The notes beneath the pieces were generated by a model. It saw only the letters and a list, made by a program, of their open reading frames with translations. It made no database searches and had not been told where the DNA came from. The translations under genes were made by a program, and so were the position numbers. A DNA stretch of 64,000 nucleotides from Paenibacillus planticolens. GTDB taxonomy: Bacteria > Bacillota > Bacilli > Paenibacillales > NBRC-103111. The stretch is taken from assembly GCF_013141725.1 (NCBI RefSeq), contig NZ_WHNZ01000013.1, forward strand, positions 124,001 to 188,000, in the 5' to 3' direction. Of the stretch, positions 8,495-17,490 are shown piece by piece (the first letter of the stretch is position 1; every line of letters begins with the position of its first letter).

Positions 8495-8833
8495 TTAACT
8501 CTGAATATTTGGATTTGGTTTTACCAAATATTTACCAACAGTATCTATCATTACGATACTGGGATAATTAGTTTCACTAAACAACCATTTTTTTAATAAG
8601 CTTAATAAGTAACCTACCGACACTAATGTACGTAAAGTTAACTTTGCGTAGTATCTCTTACTACTGGAAGAAGTGTACTTTTGCTGATACTTATTCCATA
8701 AGCGTTTTTTATAGGTATGCTCGTAACCTAGTACTCCATCCATTGAAGGAGCACTTGCAACTAAATAATTAAGCTTAGTTATTAATTCTTCTACCTGACT
8801 ACTTAACGATGCCTTCATAACTTTATTTGTCAC
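8495..8833 (-). CDS. Uncharacterised 112-residue protein, possibly the C-terminal piece of an SMC-like ATPase
   Basis: The tail reads YLLSLLKKWLF, a short linker and then IVMIDTVGKYL, which resembles the Walker B end of SMC/RecN-like or DUF3732-like ATPases, where a LIIDSP strand follows a helix. No Walker A is present, so it may be a remnant rather than a working gene. No strong ribosome binding site stands before the ATG. It starts 29 bp from copy B. A 12-base direct repeat (ACTTCAAAACTT) lies just upstream. Function is not assignable. Confidence 0.4.
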   Translation of the reverse strand: MTNKVMKASLSSQVEELITKLNYLVASAPSMDGVLGYEHTYKKRLWNKYQQKYTSSSSKRYYAKLTLRTLVSVGYLLSLLKKWLFSETNYPSIVMIDTVGKYLVKPNPNIQS

Positions 8834-9004
8834 TTCAAAACTTCAATGTCTACTTCAAAACTTATGTTTCGAACTAAATTTTACCAGAGATAAAAATGAA
8901 TGTCTATGAATTTGGAACCTACTTACAATGAACATAAAGTATGGAATCACCACATAAATGATCTTTTGACGGCACCTCGGTAATATTGGCGTCAATTGAA
9001 CGCG

Positions 9005-10465
9005 TTACAGGAGCTCTTTCGAGTCGCTCATATTCCAAAGTCGATAGACGTTGAATTGTTCATCTTCGTCTAACCAGCGTTTTTTCAGGGCATTCAAATT
9101 TTTAAGTTTCGGACCGCTTTTGGGGTCGCTGGAGGATAATTCCTTTTTCAAATGCTGAACCCATGCTTCAACATCGGATTCATTGAATACAAAGCGGTTT
9201 CCAGACCGTTTATGCGGTAACTTAAAGACATTAATTCCCCGATGTATATACTCTTTTGACACGTCGAGGTAATGCTTAAGTATCGTCGATGAAATTTCTT
9301 CCTTTTGGTATCTAGCGGAATACGCAATATCTCGTTTTCTCTGGCCGTAAATCGTAGCGCCTTCATAAACCCACTCTCGAATCCGCATAGCGTCGGTTTT
9401 GTTATACGTAATGTAAGCGATGTTGGGCAGCTTTGATTTTTTATCGTATTCGATGGCATAGTGGATCGATTGCGGTTTGATGCCTAGATGCTCAAAAATA
9501 CGCTTATATACACCCCAAAGGAATTGATCATTACCTACTATGCTGAGTTCTAATTTTAAAGATTTACGTTTGTTTTCGCTTGTTATCCAGCTCCCATCTC
9601 CATCGATAATACCCCGGATGAGATGACGTTCCAACTCTGGACGAACAAGTGGATAATAGATCCGACCTGTCTTCCCTGGCATACAGCCAAGTGCACCCAG
9701 ATCGTTGACCAGGCACTGACTAGTGGCATCTATAGTATAGTGCGGGTTATGCTTCGGGTTATTAGGAACGACATACATAATCTTATTTTTGTACTGAATA
9801 AGGCCTGCGATTTTTTCAATAATATCAAGGTCTGTTAGGCGCAGGCGCATACTGGCATACCCCTTCTCTGGCTGACAACGAATATTACCGTCAGTTGCCA
9901 TGACGCCATAGACGTAAGCTGTGTTCTCATTACAAATGCCATTCATAAAGAAATAGTGATCGACACGCTTACGTAAAAGTTGGGTCATGTGCCGAGTACG
10001 AAGATTTAGATGCCCGTAGGAGCCTAACTCTTCTTTAGGAGCAATAAAAAAGAGATCACTTGAGCGAAAATCTAAATCAGAAATATGCAAGGTTCTCGTT
10101 GCTTCAGCTTGGCAAGACTTCTTGCAATATCGGGCGTCATGGTCCCATCTGGGTCGTGTAAATGGTTTTTGGCAGTTTTCACATTTATGCGTTACGTGAG
10201 GAATTGCTTCGGGTCGATAAACCCTTATCCCGACTTTTTTGAACGTACCCCATACAGATACTGGAGCGACGCCGCGTCTGCGGGAAATCTCGGCAACAGA
10301 AATTTGATTTTGCTGAAGATATTGCGACATTTGATCTGGCGTCATTTCGTAAGTCTGAATAAAGAAATCCAGGTTTCTCTGGTAGCGTTTCTCGCAAGCC
10401 TCACCACAAAATTTCTCTTCCTCGTTATCCAACTGTTTTTCGCAACCGAAACGTAAGCATTCCAC
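9005..10465 (-). CDS. Free-standing LAGLIDADG endonuclease-like protein with zinc ribbons and a helix-turn-helix tail
   Basis: This 486-residue protein is started at GTG after AAAGGTG. Two LAGLIDADG-type motifs, YGVMATDGNI (about 186-195) and IRGIIDGDGSWI (about 284-295), give a single-chain homing endonuclease core with both acidic residues. Before them are two Cys-rich ribbons (Cys at 3, 8, 20, 24 and 95, 98, 114, 118) and a helix-turn-helix-like segment around 53-80. The C-terminal 100 residues look like an excisionase-type winged helix. It is not inside a recognisable intron or intein, so it could be a self-spreading nuclease or a regulator built from one. It lies in the B-C cassette. Confidence 0.75.
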   Translation of the reverse strand: MECLRFGCEKQLDNEEEKFCGEACEKRYQRNLDFFIQTYEMTPDQMSQYLQQNQISVAEISRRRGVAPVSVWGTFKKVGIRVYRPEAIPHVTHKCENCQKPFTRPRWDHDARYCKKSCQAEATRTLHISDLDFRSSDLFFIAPKEELGSYGHLNLRTRHMTQLLRKRVDHYFFMNGICNENTAYVYGVMATDGNIRCQPEKGYASMRLRLTDLDIIEKIAGLIQYKNKIMYVVPNNPKHNPHYTIDATSQCLVNDLGALGCMPGKTGRIYYPLVRPELERHLIRGIIDGDGSWITSENKRKSLKLELSIVGNDQFLWGVYKRIFEHLGIKPQSIHYAIEYDKKSKLPNIAYITYNKTDAMRIREWVYEGATIYGQRKRDIAYSARYQKEEISSTILKHYLDVSKEYIHRGINVFKLPHKRSGNRFVFNESDVEAWVQHLKKELSSSDPKSGPKLKNLNALKKRWLDEDEQFNVYRLWNMSDSKELL

Positions 10466-10539
10466 GATAATCACCTTTCTACCAGCAAATAGTCATACTA
10501 AACTGACTCAATAAAAGAGAGCATCAATCGAATAATTAT

Positions 10540-11520
10540 CTATTTCATTCTCAAATAATATGCCTGGTCGATAAACGGTTTTATTTGATCCAAATTCTTA
10601 ACCCATTCTAATCTTATGTAGACTTCACCTGATGTTGGTGTTCTAGTTATAAATCGTCTTTGGAGCATTTGATTGATCTGCTCCTGCATTCGTTCAGCAT
10701 GCAATTTATGTTTTCTCCCACCGAGATGAAGGACTAAACATACATCCCTTGCTTTAGTCATTGAAAGGAATTTAAATGAACATCCCTTACTTCTATATCC
10801 TATACAGTCTGTTCTCTCTGTTCCCTCAAGCTCATGATGATCAGCTACCTCATCTTTGTAATGAGATTCATGAAATAGATAGTGATGTAATTGTTTAGCT
10901 AATCTGCGCGCATCCATCTTAAAGTGACCAAAGAAGTATTCATTTGACATATCAGGGAAACCTACGGAATTATTATCACAAAATTGAATAAATTGATCAA
11001 TTAAAAATGCAGTCAGCTTTTCTTCTCTAAAGGCAACATATTGTTCCGCAAAAAAATTACGAATGTCGATCCATTTAATTATGATTGGTTCGCTCTCGAA
11101 CATTTGGCCTGCAGCAAATGTATCCTTATGTCCCTCTAGTTGATTTTTATCCAATTGATCGATCCCAGTCTTTGTCTCTATTAAAATACTTAGTGTCGCC
11201 GACAGAATTGCTCCATCTGGCCGTGTTTTTGTTTTAATGGAATTCGTATTTGAAACCCCTTCTGTTTCAGCGATTCCAATAATAAATCCTTTAGACGTAC
11301 AGATATCTAACTTGCTCCCTACTTCATAAAGATAATCGTATTCCTCCACATTACATTCAGCACCGATAAACTGTGAGATAAAACGATAAGTCAGTAAAGA
11401 GCTTGAGTGCTCCAAAACATTTATCAATGCTTTCCTAACATTATTTTCGACCTGCTTAGAAGGCAAGTTCCCAGTTGAATCTCTCTTACCTCTATAATAG
11501 TGGAAAATGTTATTGTACAT
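10540..11520 (-). CDS. PD-(D/E)XK nuclease-like protein
   Basis: This 326-residue protein has the motif RPDG (100-103) with IETKTG (114-119) after 11 residues, which places Asp102, Glu115 and Lys117 as a PD-(D/E)XK active site of restriction-like nucleases. The N-terminal 80 residues are mixed and the C-terminal half is helical with many His. It sits beside LAGLIDADG and HNH genes on the same strand, suggesting a defence or element-linked nuclease. The upstream ribosome binding site (GAGGAG) is 13 bases from the ATG, rather far. I could not place it in a named defence system. Confidence 0.65.
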   Translation of the reverse strand: MYNNIFHYYRGKRDSTGNLPSKQVENNVRKALINVLEHSSSLLTYRFISQFIGAECNVEEYDYLYEVGSKLDICTSKGFIIGIAETEGVSNTNSIKTKTRPDGAILSATLSILIETKTGIDQLDKNQLEGHKDTFAAGQMFESEPIIIKWIDIRNFFAEQYVAFREEKLTAFLIDQFIQFCDNNSVGFPDMSNEYFFGHFKMDARRLAKQLHHYLFHESHYKDEVADHHELEGTERTDCIGYRSKGCSFKFLSMTKARDVCLVLHLGGRKHKLHAERMQEQINQMLQRRFITRTPTSGEVYIRLEWVKNLDQIKPFIDQAYYLRMK

Positions 11521-11680
11521 TTCAGTTGCTACACTCCTCTTGCCAACATATTTGCTTACTTGCAGCCTACTCTTTTAGATTGTATTTTGTTCGAAAGAAT
11601 TGAACATGCCATTCAAAGTAAGCCTTCGTTTTATCACGCCATGCTGTGCACTCTCTGCCTTGTAACTTCAACAATCTACT

Positions 11681-12177
11681 TTACATAGATTCTAACTTTG
11701 CTGAACGAAGTAGAACTAACTCTCCTTCTTTAACTCCGATATATCCTTTTTCAAATAGATCGTCGAAGACCATCTTACACATTAATGCAGCAATGTTATG
11801 TTTATCAGCTCTTTCCCCAGGAAGACATTCGGATCTTTTTTTATATGAGCAGCCCACAACACATCCTCTGGATAAACTTCCCCACACATCACACAAGGAG
11901 CTTCAGTACAGCCATTCAGAAAATCTTTTCTGAGGTTTGTCTGCTCCTTACGATAGTTAGCTATATGCTGATCATCAAAGTCCCGCTCTACTGGCTCCTC
12001 AACTGGTGGTGGCTGCAAGAATTCCTGCTCGTCGATATGGCCAAATCCTTCGAACCATCCCGCTTCTATCACTCTATTGAGAAGCAACTGTGACGGACGT
12101 TCCGGGCTTCTATTTGTTTTTGTTATCCTAAGTGCTGTCCAGAGTGCTGGCGCTTCCGATCTTACGGGAAACGCTTG
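11681..12177 (-). pseudogene. HNH endonuclease gene, frameshifted and 5'-truncated
   Basis: One frame (from about 12177 down to about 11850) ends with CVMCGEVYPEDVL and AAHIKK, the first half of an HNH/zinc motif. A second frame continues smoothly from about 11850 to 11681 with RSECLPGERADKHN and ending VLLRSAKLESM, the normal continuation of this HNH family. A frameshift therefore lies near 11850. Upstream, coding similarity runs without any ATG back to a TAA at 12178-12180, so the N-terminus is also lost. It would have been a DNA endonuclease; as it stands it is not expected to work. Confidence 0.65.
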
Positions 12178-12495
12178 TTAGCTCGCAAAATAACACTAAA
12201 GGATACGGATAATTGCTCTATACGAACCAACCAATTACTTATCCGGAACACGTAATTTAATACAGATACATTTTTTGTAAAAACGAAAAAAAATAGTTGC
12301 TCGACTAACAGTTACTTCACATGTTGGTTTATTTTTACCTGGGAACGTCATTATCCCAATAAATAAGGTTTATGTGGACCAATAGCTGAACTACGAGAAT
12401 TATGAAAACTCCACGACACATTCAGCGCGGAGTCCTATGGAAAGGGTGAGTCAATATGGGGGAGCCCTCCTGTTTGGCCAACAGTTACATAATTA

Positions 12496-12546
12496 ATGCT
12501 AAAGGTATGTATGAATTTAGCATTTACTGTAAATGCTTTTAGCATA
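12496..12546. promoter_or_regulatory. Palindromic operator cluster before the DndB-like pair
   Basis: AGCATTTAC-T-GTAAATGCT (12519-12537) is a perfect 9-bp dyad. ATGCTAAA at 12496-12503 and TTTAGCAT at 12517 and 12539 repeat its half-site. It lies 29 bp before the start at 12566. The rest of the 12181-12565 spacer shows no gene. DndB proteins are known to repress their own loci, so autoregulation by the gene at 13008 is a reasonable guess. Confidence 0.6.
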
Positions 12547-12565
12547 AAGATGAAAGGGTGAAACA

Positions 12566-13003
12566 ATGAAGTATGGTCATCTTGAAACGCAGTTAATGTT
12601 TTCACGTTTGGGGGAGTCTTTAGGCTACCGGGCATCAAAAATCTATACTCCAAATTGCCCGACTGATGGAGTTTGGTTTGGGAGACATCCGTTTGACCGA
12701 ACAAGAGAAGTTCCAGTTCTTGCCATTGAAGTGTTGGTGAGCGAGAGTCTCAAAATTATTCGTGGATCGATCCGTACTCTAGAACGCGTCTCTCCTCAAA
12801 TAGCGATATTGTTGCTTCATGAAGGAGAAATTCTGGGCCAATGGTTAGCTGAAGGCAGTGAATCTGATATGTTGGACCGGCGAATGTCTGCTTTAAAACA
12901 AACCGTAGCAGACGAGATTACCCAGAGCTATCAACGGTTTGAGATCTGGAATGAACATTCCCTATGGTACTTAAACAAAATAAAAACGAAAGAGGTTAAT
13001 TAG
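12566..13003 (+). CDS. Uncharacterised 145-residue protein, possibly PD-(D/E)XK-like
   Basis: The ATG follows AAAGGGTG by five bases. TDGVWFG (33-39) and VPVLAIEVLVSES (49-61) recall the Asp and Glu strands of a PD-(D/E)XK nuclease core. The usual Lys of ExK is not evident (EVL), so activity is uncertain. The rest is predicted alpha/beta with a helical C-terminus. It is separated from the DndB-like gene by only 4 bp, so the two are surely co-transcribed from the operator-bearing promoter region. It might be a partner nuclease or a structural relative without catalysis. Confidence 0.6.
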   Translation: MKYGHLETQLMFSRLGESLGYRASKIYTPNCPTDGVWFGRHPFDRTREVPVLAIEVLVSESLKIIRGSIRTLERVSPQIAILLLHEGEILGQWLAEGSESDMLDRRMSALKQTVADEITQSYQRFEIWNEHSLWYLNKIKTKEVN

Positions 13004-13007
13004 AGCT

Positions 13008-14294
13008 ATGTCTATTGGATGTGTGGAACTAACGAATGTCGATTACCTTGGAAACAACCGGTATAAAGGTACGATACAACTCAAAACCTTGTACCATGCA
13101 ATGAAACGACCATACGTGATGTATTGCCCTGCGACCCAGAGGGGGGAATATGATCCCGAGAATCCAGACTATGTAATAAGTGCGGACTATAATCATTTTC
13201 ACTCCATCACGTATCCGTATCTTGCATTAGATGAGTCCAAAGTCAATGAAATGACGGTGCAATATCTTCGGAACCAACTTTACTGGTCGGATTTGATTTG
13301 GAATGCAAGGGTTGATGAAGATTTACCAACAAGTTTAGAGTACGACGAGAATCTTAGAACGCTTCGTATCTATAGCACAATCACGATGCCAGATAGCGCT
13401 CACAGACACCGGGCCTATTACCGGATTTTCGAATGGTGCAAAGAGCCGGAAAAAATCCCCAGCAAGGTGGAATTAACGCAAATTGGTGTAACGATTACTC
13501 GTTCGGAAATCGAATCGCTATTACAGACCTTTGACCCGAATAAAGCGGAATCAGTCACCGTCCACCACTTGAACCCTGAGAAAGAGGGGGAGTTGTTTCG
13601 CCAACTTAATAATACGACGAAAAAGGCAAATCCGGCCCAAGTTATTCGCGTGAATCCGGATATGAATGCTGTAACACGGACGATAAACCGACTATACAGT
13701 CAATGTGAGGTATTTAATCGTCTTGAAATCGAGGAAACCCGAACGACGATTCACAGTAAATCAAGGAAACTCGTACCAAACTCGACCCTTCAGGAGGCGA
13801 TCAAACAATACGCAAAACTTTTAGCCGACCTGGAAACTCACGAGCCCGGGGCCTACCAGGATCTCTTGGATTGCATAACGGATTTCTTCAAAAGATTGTC
13901 GCAATTCTATCCTGAAATGAAACCGGGGGCTGATCGGGAGACTCGTTGGCATTCCCGTAAGATGGAGAGTTTCATCATCGAGAATGTCATGTTCCATGCG
14001 CTGTTCAAGATTGTGTTCGAGACCTGGAAAGCATTCAATAACAGATCGCAATCTTGGAAAAACGACCCTCTCTTCATTCGGATTGTGAATGGCCTAAGCA
14101 AAAACATCAGGTTGCCGGATCACTCCTTTGTCAATATTATGAGCCGGAGAAACCCAAATTGGGTAGGACGCATCGTTAATCACCAAGGACGCATCAGTAA
14201 CAACCGGCCGAGTCAGGCAGCTGCATTCGATTACTTATCCGACGAAATCGGATTGACGACCTTGCGTAATCCAAGGGTTCGCCCAACCGCTTAA
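13008..14294 (+). CDS. DndB-like / DGQHR-domain protein
   Basis: This 428-residue protein has PDSAHRHRAYY at 128-138, matching the DGQHR-type motif of DndB and related proteins (here D-S-A-H-R-H). DndB in phosphorothioation loci is an ATP-binding transcriptional regulator and not part of the core sulfur-transfer chemistry. Here it occurs with one small partner gene, far from the Ssp-like operon at the other end of the window. The N-terminal 120 residues are beta-rich and the C-terminal 250 are helical. No ribosome binding site beyond TTAATTAGAGC is seen, and it may be translationally coupled to the gene ending at 13003. Confidence 0.7.
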   Translation: MSIGCVELTNVDYLGNNRYKGTIQLKTLYHAMKRPYVMYCPATQRGEYDPENPDYVISADYNHFHSITYPYLALDESKVNEMTVQYLRNQLYWSDLIWNARVDEDLPTSLEYDENLRTLRIYSTITMPDSAHRHRAYYRIFEWCKEPEKIPSKVELTQIGVTITRSEIESLLQTFDPNKAESVTVHHLNPEKEGELFRQLNNTTKKANPAQVIRVNPDMNAVTRTINRLYSQCEVFNRLEIEETRTTIHSKSRKLVPNSTLQEAIKQYAKLLADLETHEPGAYQDLLDCITDFFKRLSQFYPEMKPGADRETRWHSRKMESFIIENVMFHALFKIVFETWKAFNNRSQSWKNDPLFIRIVNGLSKNIRLPDHSFVNIMSRRNPNWVGRIVNHQGRISNNRPSQAAAFDYLSDEIGLTTLRNPRVRPTA

Positions 14295-14431
14295 CGTTAG
14301 ATTAAGCTTCGTTTCTCCTTACCAGTCCCAAATAAATGATTACTGGGTGTGCGGGTTCACTTTCATTGGGGACCCTTTTTTTAATTCATCTATAGAGTGA
14401 TACGCAGAACCCTGAACAACTTCCCAGAAAT

Positions 14432-14510
14432 GAGTTTTGTAGCCTTGATTTTACTGGGATTTTGATGTTCCTATTAAGTTCGCTTAGGCTCGTTTTGTTA
14501 GTTTAGAAGA
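14432..14510 (+). repeat. Intergenic repeat, copy C (internal 22-bp deletion)
   Basis: It aligns with copy A from its nineteenth base to its end, except that 22 bases carrying the GACT..AGTC and GGCT..AGCC hairpins are missing. After it, ACACCAA-type units (14520-14600) and an AATGGGTTCATG motif (14658) match the sequence after copy A. The rest of the 14295-14753 gap has no gene. Confidence 0.75.
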
Positions 14511-14753
14511 GGGTTTTTCATCAATTTTACACCAACTTTCAACCAGGTTTAACACCATTTTTTTACACCAATCGTTATTTCGATATTTACACGAAAATTT
14601 ACACCAATAATGCCATTAAAGGCACAAAACTGGACATGTGTTCCCCAAAGAATATGAATGGGTTCATGCAAAAGAAACACGAATACCAATACTTTACAAT
14701 GATAGCTGTACCCAGACATTCCCCTCATATTAAAATTTAATAACGTTGAAATA

Positions 14754-15659
14754 TTATATCTGTTCTTTAAGCTTCATACTTTCTGGTAAACTTTGAAAAT
14801 CCTGAATCGAGCTTTTATATGTAACCTTATAGGAAGAATTTCGAACGCTATAAAATTGTGATCCCGACTTGAATATAATTAACGTATCAATTCTTTTGTC
14901 CCAATCATGTCTATTTACATAAGTTGTATTGGAAAGCGTCGAATCCAAACAATTTCACTTGTTTTTCGTCGATGATATCATCATTTGAGATAGCTTCCTT
15001 CTTCTTAGCACGGTCCAAGTATTGAATCAAAGTCATGTTTTCGTCCACCTTATGCTCAGAAGAAATAAATAACATGGTGAAATTGAAATATCGCATAGCT
15101 AACTGGATGTTCTCAATATCCTCAACTGTAATGAAATCCTGTACCCTCTCACTCACTTCAAGTTGTACTTGATCGGCTCCGGCCATATTTCTCCATAAGC
15201 CATACGCGGTAAAGCGAAACTTAGCATCGATACTGGCATACTCTTTCTTGCTATAAATCAATACTATTCGTCTAGCTTCACTCCATTCTACCTTTGCTCC
15301 AACAAACTCTGAGATAAACCCTCTCTTAACTTCGGCGCTACGGATAAGGTGGTCAATTTATCATTCACTTTTGCGATAGGGTTGTCAATTTGCAATTCGA
15401 TTTCAATGTCTTGTTTGTGACCTGTTATTGTGCGAGTATTTGCATCCCAAGTTATATCTAGACCCATTCGTTCAAAAACAGGCCTAAATTGAACAAGCGT
15501 AGATGAGTTTTCAATAAAAGGAGGAGCACTAAACTCTACTGGATTTGCATCAAGAGTTACTCGAATAGGATCATCTTCTGCTCTGGTATTCCCAGGATTA
15601 ATAGTGAAAAGAGATATTATGAAAAACAGTCCTGTAAAATAATAAGATATTTTCGACAT
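14754..15659 (-). pseudogene. Secreted stalk-domain (copper amine oxidase N-terminal-like) protein, broken
   Basis: The first frame (15659-15288) has a signal peptide (YYFTGLFFIISLFTI) and most of a copper-amine-oxidase-like N-terminal domain (RPVFERMGLDITWD, then TITG). It stops shortly after KLREG. The following frame picks up with FISEFVGAKVEWSEARRIVL, the normal end of that domain, with about seven residues missing; it then runs to about 14910. A further shift joins it to a third frame ending at 14754. So there is at least one small deletion and one more frameshift. Intact relatives are common secreted or cell-wall proteins in Paenibacillus. Confidence 0.75.
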
Positions 15660-15756
15660 AGATACACTTCCTTACCGAAATAATTAACACGCTTTTAGTT
15701 TGCTCCGCGCATTTCATTGTTTAACTTTTTGAACACGATTACTGTCTTACACCATC

Positions 15757-15927
15757 TCATGTCCCATGTAATTGAATCATCGCATAAATATTAAAAAATC
15801 CATGAACCAAAATAATAGGAACAATACGCCTCTTTTTGGCAAAATAAATGGAGAAAATAAACTGCAATAGAACGGGCACCATTACAAGGTTATTAAGATT
15901 ATATGATATAGGAGGATTGAAATTGCC
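15757..15927 (-). pseudogene. CPBP intramembrane protease, C-terminal fragment
   Basis: Fifty-six codons in one frame end at the TGA at 15757-15759. They encode a membrane segment (PVLLQFIFSIYFAKKR) and then IVPIILVHGFFNIYAM, which is the conserved His-containing final helix of CAAX/CPBP proteases. Two TAA codons precede it immediately, so the rest of the gene is gone. Confidence 0.6.
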
Positions 15928-15952
15928 TTATTATTTTCAAAATTCAAAAAGA

Positions 15953-15971
15953 CCGTTCTCATCCTGAACGG
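15953..15971 (+). terminator. Weak terminator-like hairpin
   Basis: CCGTTC-TCATCCT-GAACGG is followed by CTTTTGG on the plus strand. A run of A before it gives T residues on the minus strand. No obvious gene uses it now. Confidence 0.35.
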
Positions 15972-16332
15972 CTTTTGGAACTGTCTTATCGTTAATTTTC
16001 TGCCCTTCAAACCTAATCTACTATATTTCTGGTTTAATTAATATTTGCTACCATTCCGTTTTAACCCGTTCACGGTTTCTCATAAGCTTTACGGACCATA
16101 TTCTATCTTGGTCGCATAAGGTCCGAGTGCGTCCTCAATCAACCGAAGCCGTCCTTCTTATCTTTTGTATGAGAAAATAAGTCCCATTCAATAATCGATC
16201 ATTCACCGGTGGGATAATACTGATATTTCACCACCCAAGTGATCAAGATAATTCAGTCACTTACGTGATCCATAAGGCAATGACCTTTAAACTTCTATTA
16301 AGCAACCTGAGACATCCTTTTGCGCTCTAAGA

Positions 16333-17490
16333 CTATTTTCTTCTCCTTAAAACTTTATAATAGTTTGGGAAAACTAATTTCTGCGCTAGTCCAAGCTGAA
16401 TCGCAACATCCCGAGTAAGCTTGGAAAGAACCCTCCGATCCTGGCTCTGGGGCTGGATATAATTTCCCAGCACCATTCTCGAGATCTCCTCCTCACTAGT
16501 AAACAATCTGGGGTGAGATCGGAATAGGCCTTGAATAAAATCGTCATTGTACACTACTGATTTATGTATAATTTCACTGATATAGTCTTTGTGGACTTTA
16601 TACAATTCCTTCAGCTTAAAATCATGAATATTATGCCCTGCTTTCTTTTTAATAGTCAGGTCTGATCCTTTTCGAAAACGAAATCCAAGTGAGAACGTCT
16701 CGGGGTCAGCACGCAAAATACTCGTATAGTCAAGTTTGGCTCCCTGTTGTCCTCGAAATTTTACATAAAATTGAATATCGTCTTCGAAACCGTGAAGATA
16801 AGGATGCAGATGAGTATTAATAGAAAAAGCTTTCTTATGTTTCAATATCGAATTGCAAAAATAACAACTGGGTATCAGATTATAAAACGACAGGGCTAAA
16901 AATGGATAGGTTCCTTTATCATAAAAGTGGTCTAAGGTAGCTCTAATTTTGAGTGTCTCATCTTGATGAGAGTGAATATATTGACGATTGCAATAAGGAC
17001 AGATAGATAACCGCAAACCTAAAGCCAAGTCATAAGCACACCATACGCCACTCTTAGTAAACGTTGTATAGTTAAAAATTTTCGTGAGCGAACGAAACAA
17101 ATTGGATTGCTTTGTCTCTTTCCCCTCATCTTCTTTATTTTCATCAGCCTGCTTCTCTTTTTCCGCCTTCTTCTTCACATTACCATCGATTTCACTGAAG
17201 GAACGGAAAGGTAAATCTCGGTAGTTGGTCTCAATGTGATCGATAATGTCTTGCAGCTTCTTTGGCTCACCGGCGAGAATATCATCCATCTTAAGCCTTA
17301 AGTAACTAAAAAAACGAATGTATTTCTTCGACATATAATCTTGTTTTGTTGAAGGAAATGTAGGAATATCCAACTCAGCGGTTTTGAAGTGTACCTCTAG
17401 CCTTTTATTCATAAGATTTTTGGAAAAATAAGCTTTATGCCTGCTGACCAACTGGTCCAGCTTCGCTTGTTCGATGCCAATTCTAATCAT
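16333..17490 (-). CDS. HNH endonuclease of a Septu-like two-gene defence module (PtuB-like)
   Basis: This 385-residue protein has an HNH/zinc core: CPYC at 164-167, LDHF at 186-189, FYNLIPSCYFCN at 202-213. These are the paired Cys and catalytic His/Asn of PtuB-type and TIGR02646-like nucleases. A charged Lys/Glu-rich linker (106-128) separates an N-terminal helical domain from it. Its ATG lies inside the end of the ATPase gene (8-bp overlap), implying coupled translation. In Septu systems PtuA ATPase and PtuB HNH nuclease form one complex that attacks phage or host nucleic acid. It is longer than typical PtuB (about 200), so I call it Septu-like. Confidence 0.72.
   Translation of the reverse strand: MIRIGIEQAKLDQLVSRHKAYFSKNLMNKRLEVHFKTAELDIPTFPSTKQDYMSKKYIRFFSYLRLKMDDILAGEPKKLQDIIDHIETNYRDLPFRSFSEIDGNVKKKAEKEKQADENKEDEGKETKQSNLFRSLTKIFNYTTFTKSGVWCAYDLALGLRLSICPYCNRQYIHSHQDETLKIRATLDHFYDKGTYPFLALSFYNLIPSCYFCNSILKHKKAFSINTHLHPYLHGFEDDIQFYVKFRGQQGAKLDYTSILRADPETFSLGFRFRKGSDLTIKKKAGHNIHDFKLKELYKVHKDYISEIIHKSVVYNDDFIQGLFRSHPRLFTSEEEISRMVLGNYIQPQSQDRRVLSKLTRDVAIQLGLAQKLVFPNYYKVLRRRK

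Larger units (their letters stand above)
15660..16332. other. 673-bp gap holding a protease scrap and a hairpin
   Basis: Apart from the CPBP fragment at 15757-15927 and the hairpin at 15953-15971, I see no gene here. Near 16205-16275 are several CAC/GTGAT-type words (for example TCAC-TTAC-GTGA at 16257), which may be leftover regulatory sequence. Confidence 0.5.

Noticed and set aside
12435..12704. Minus-strand frame overlapping the operator and the 12566 gene
   Set aside because: It is antisense to a supported gene and crosses the palindrome; no ribosome binding site.
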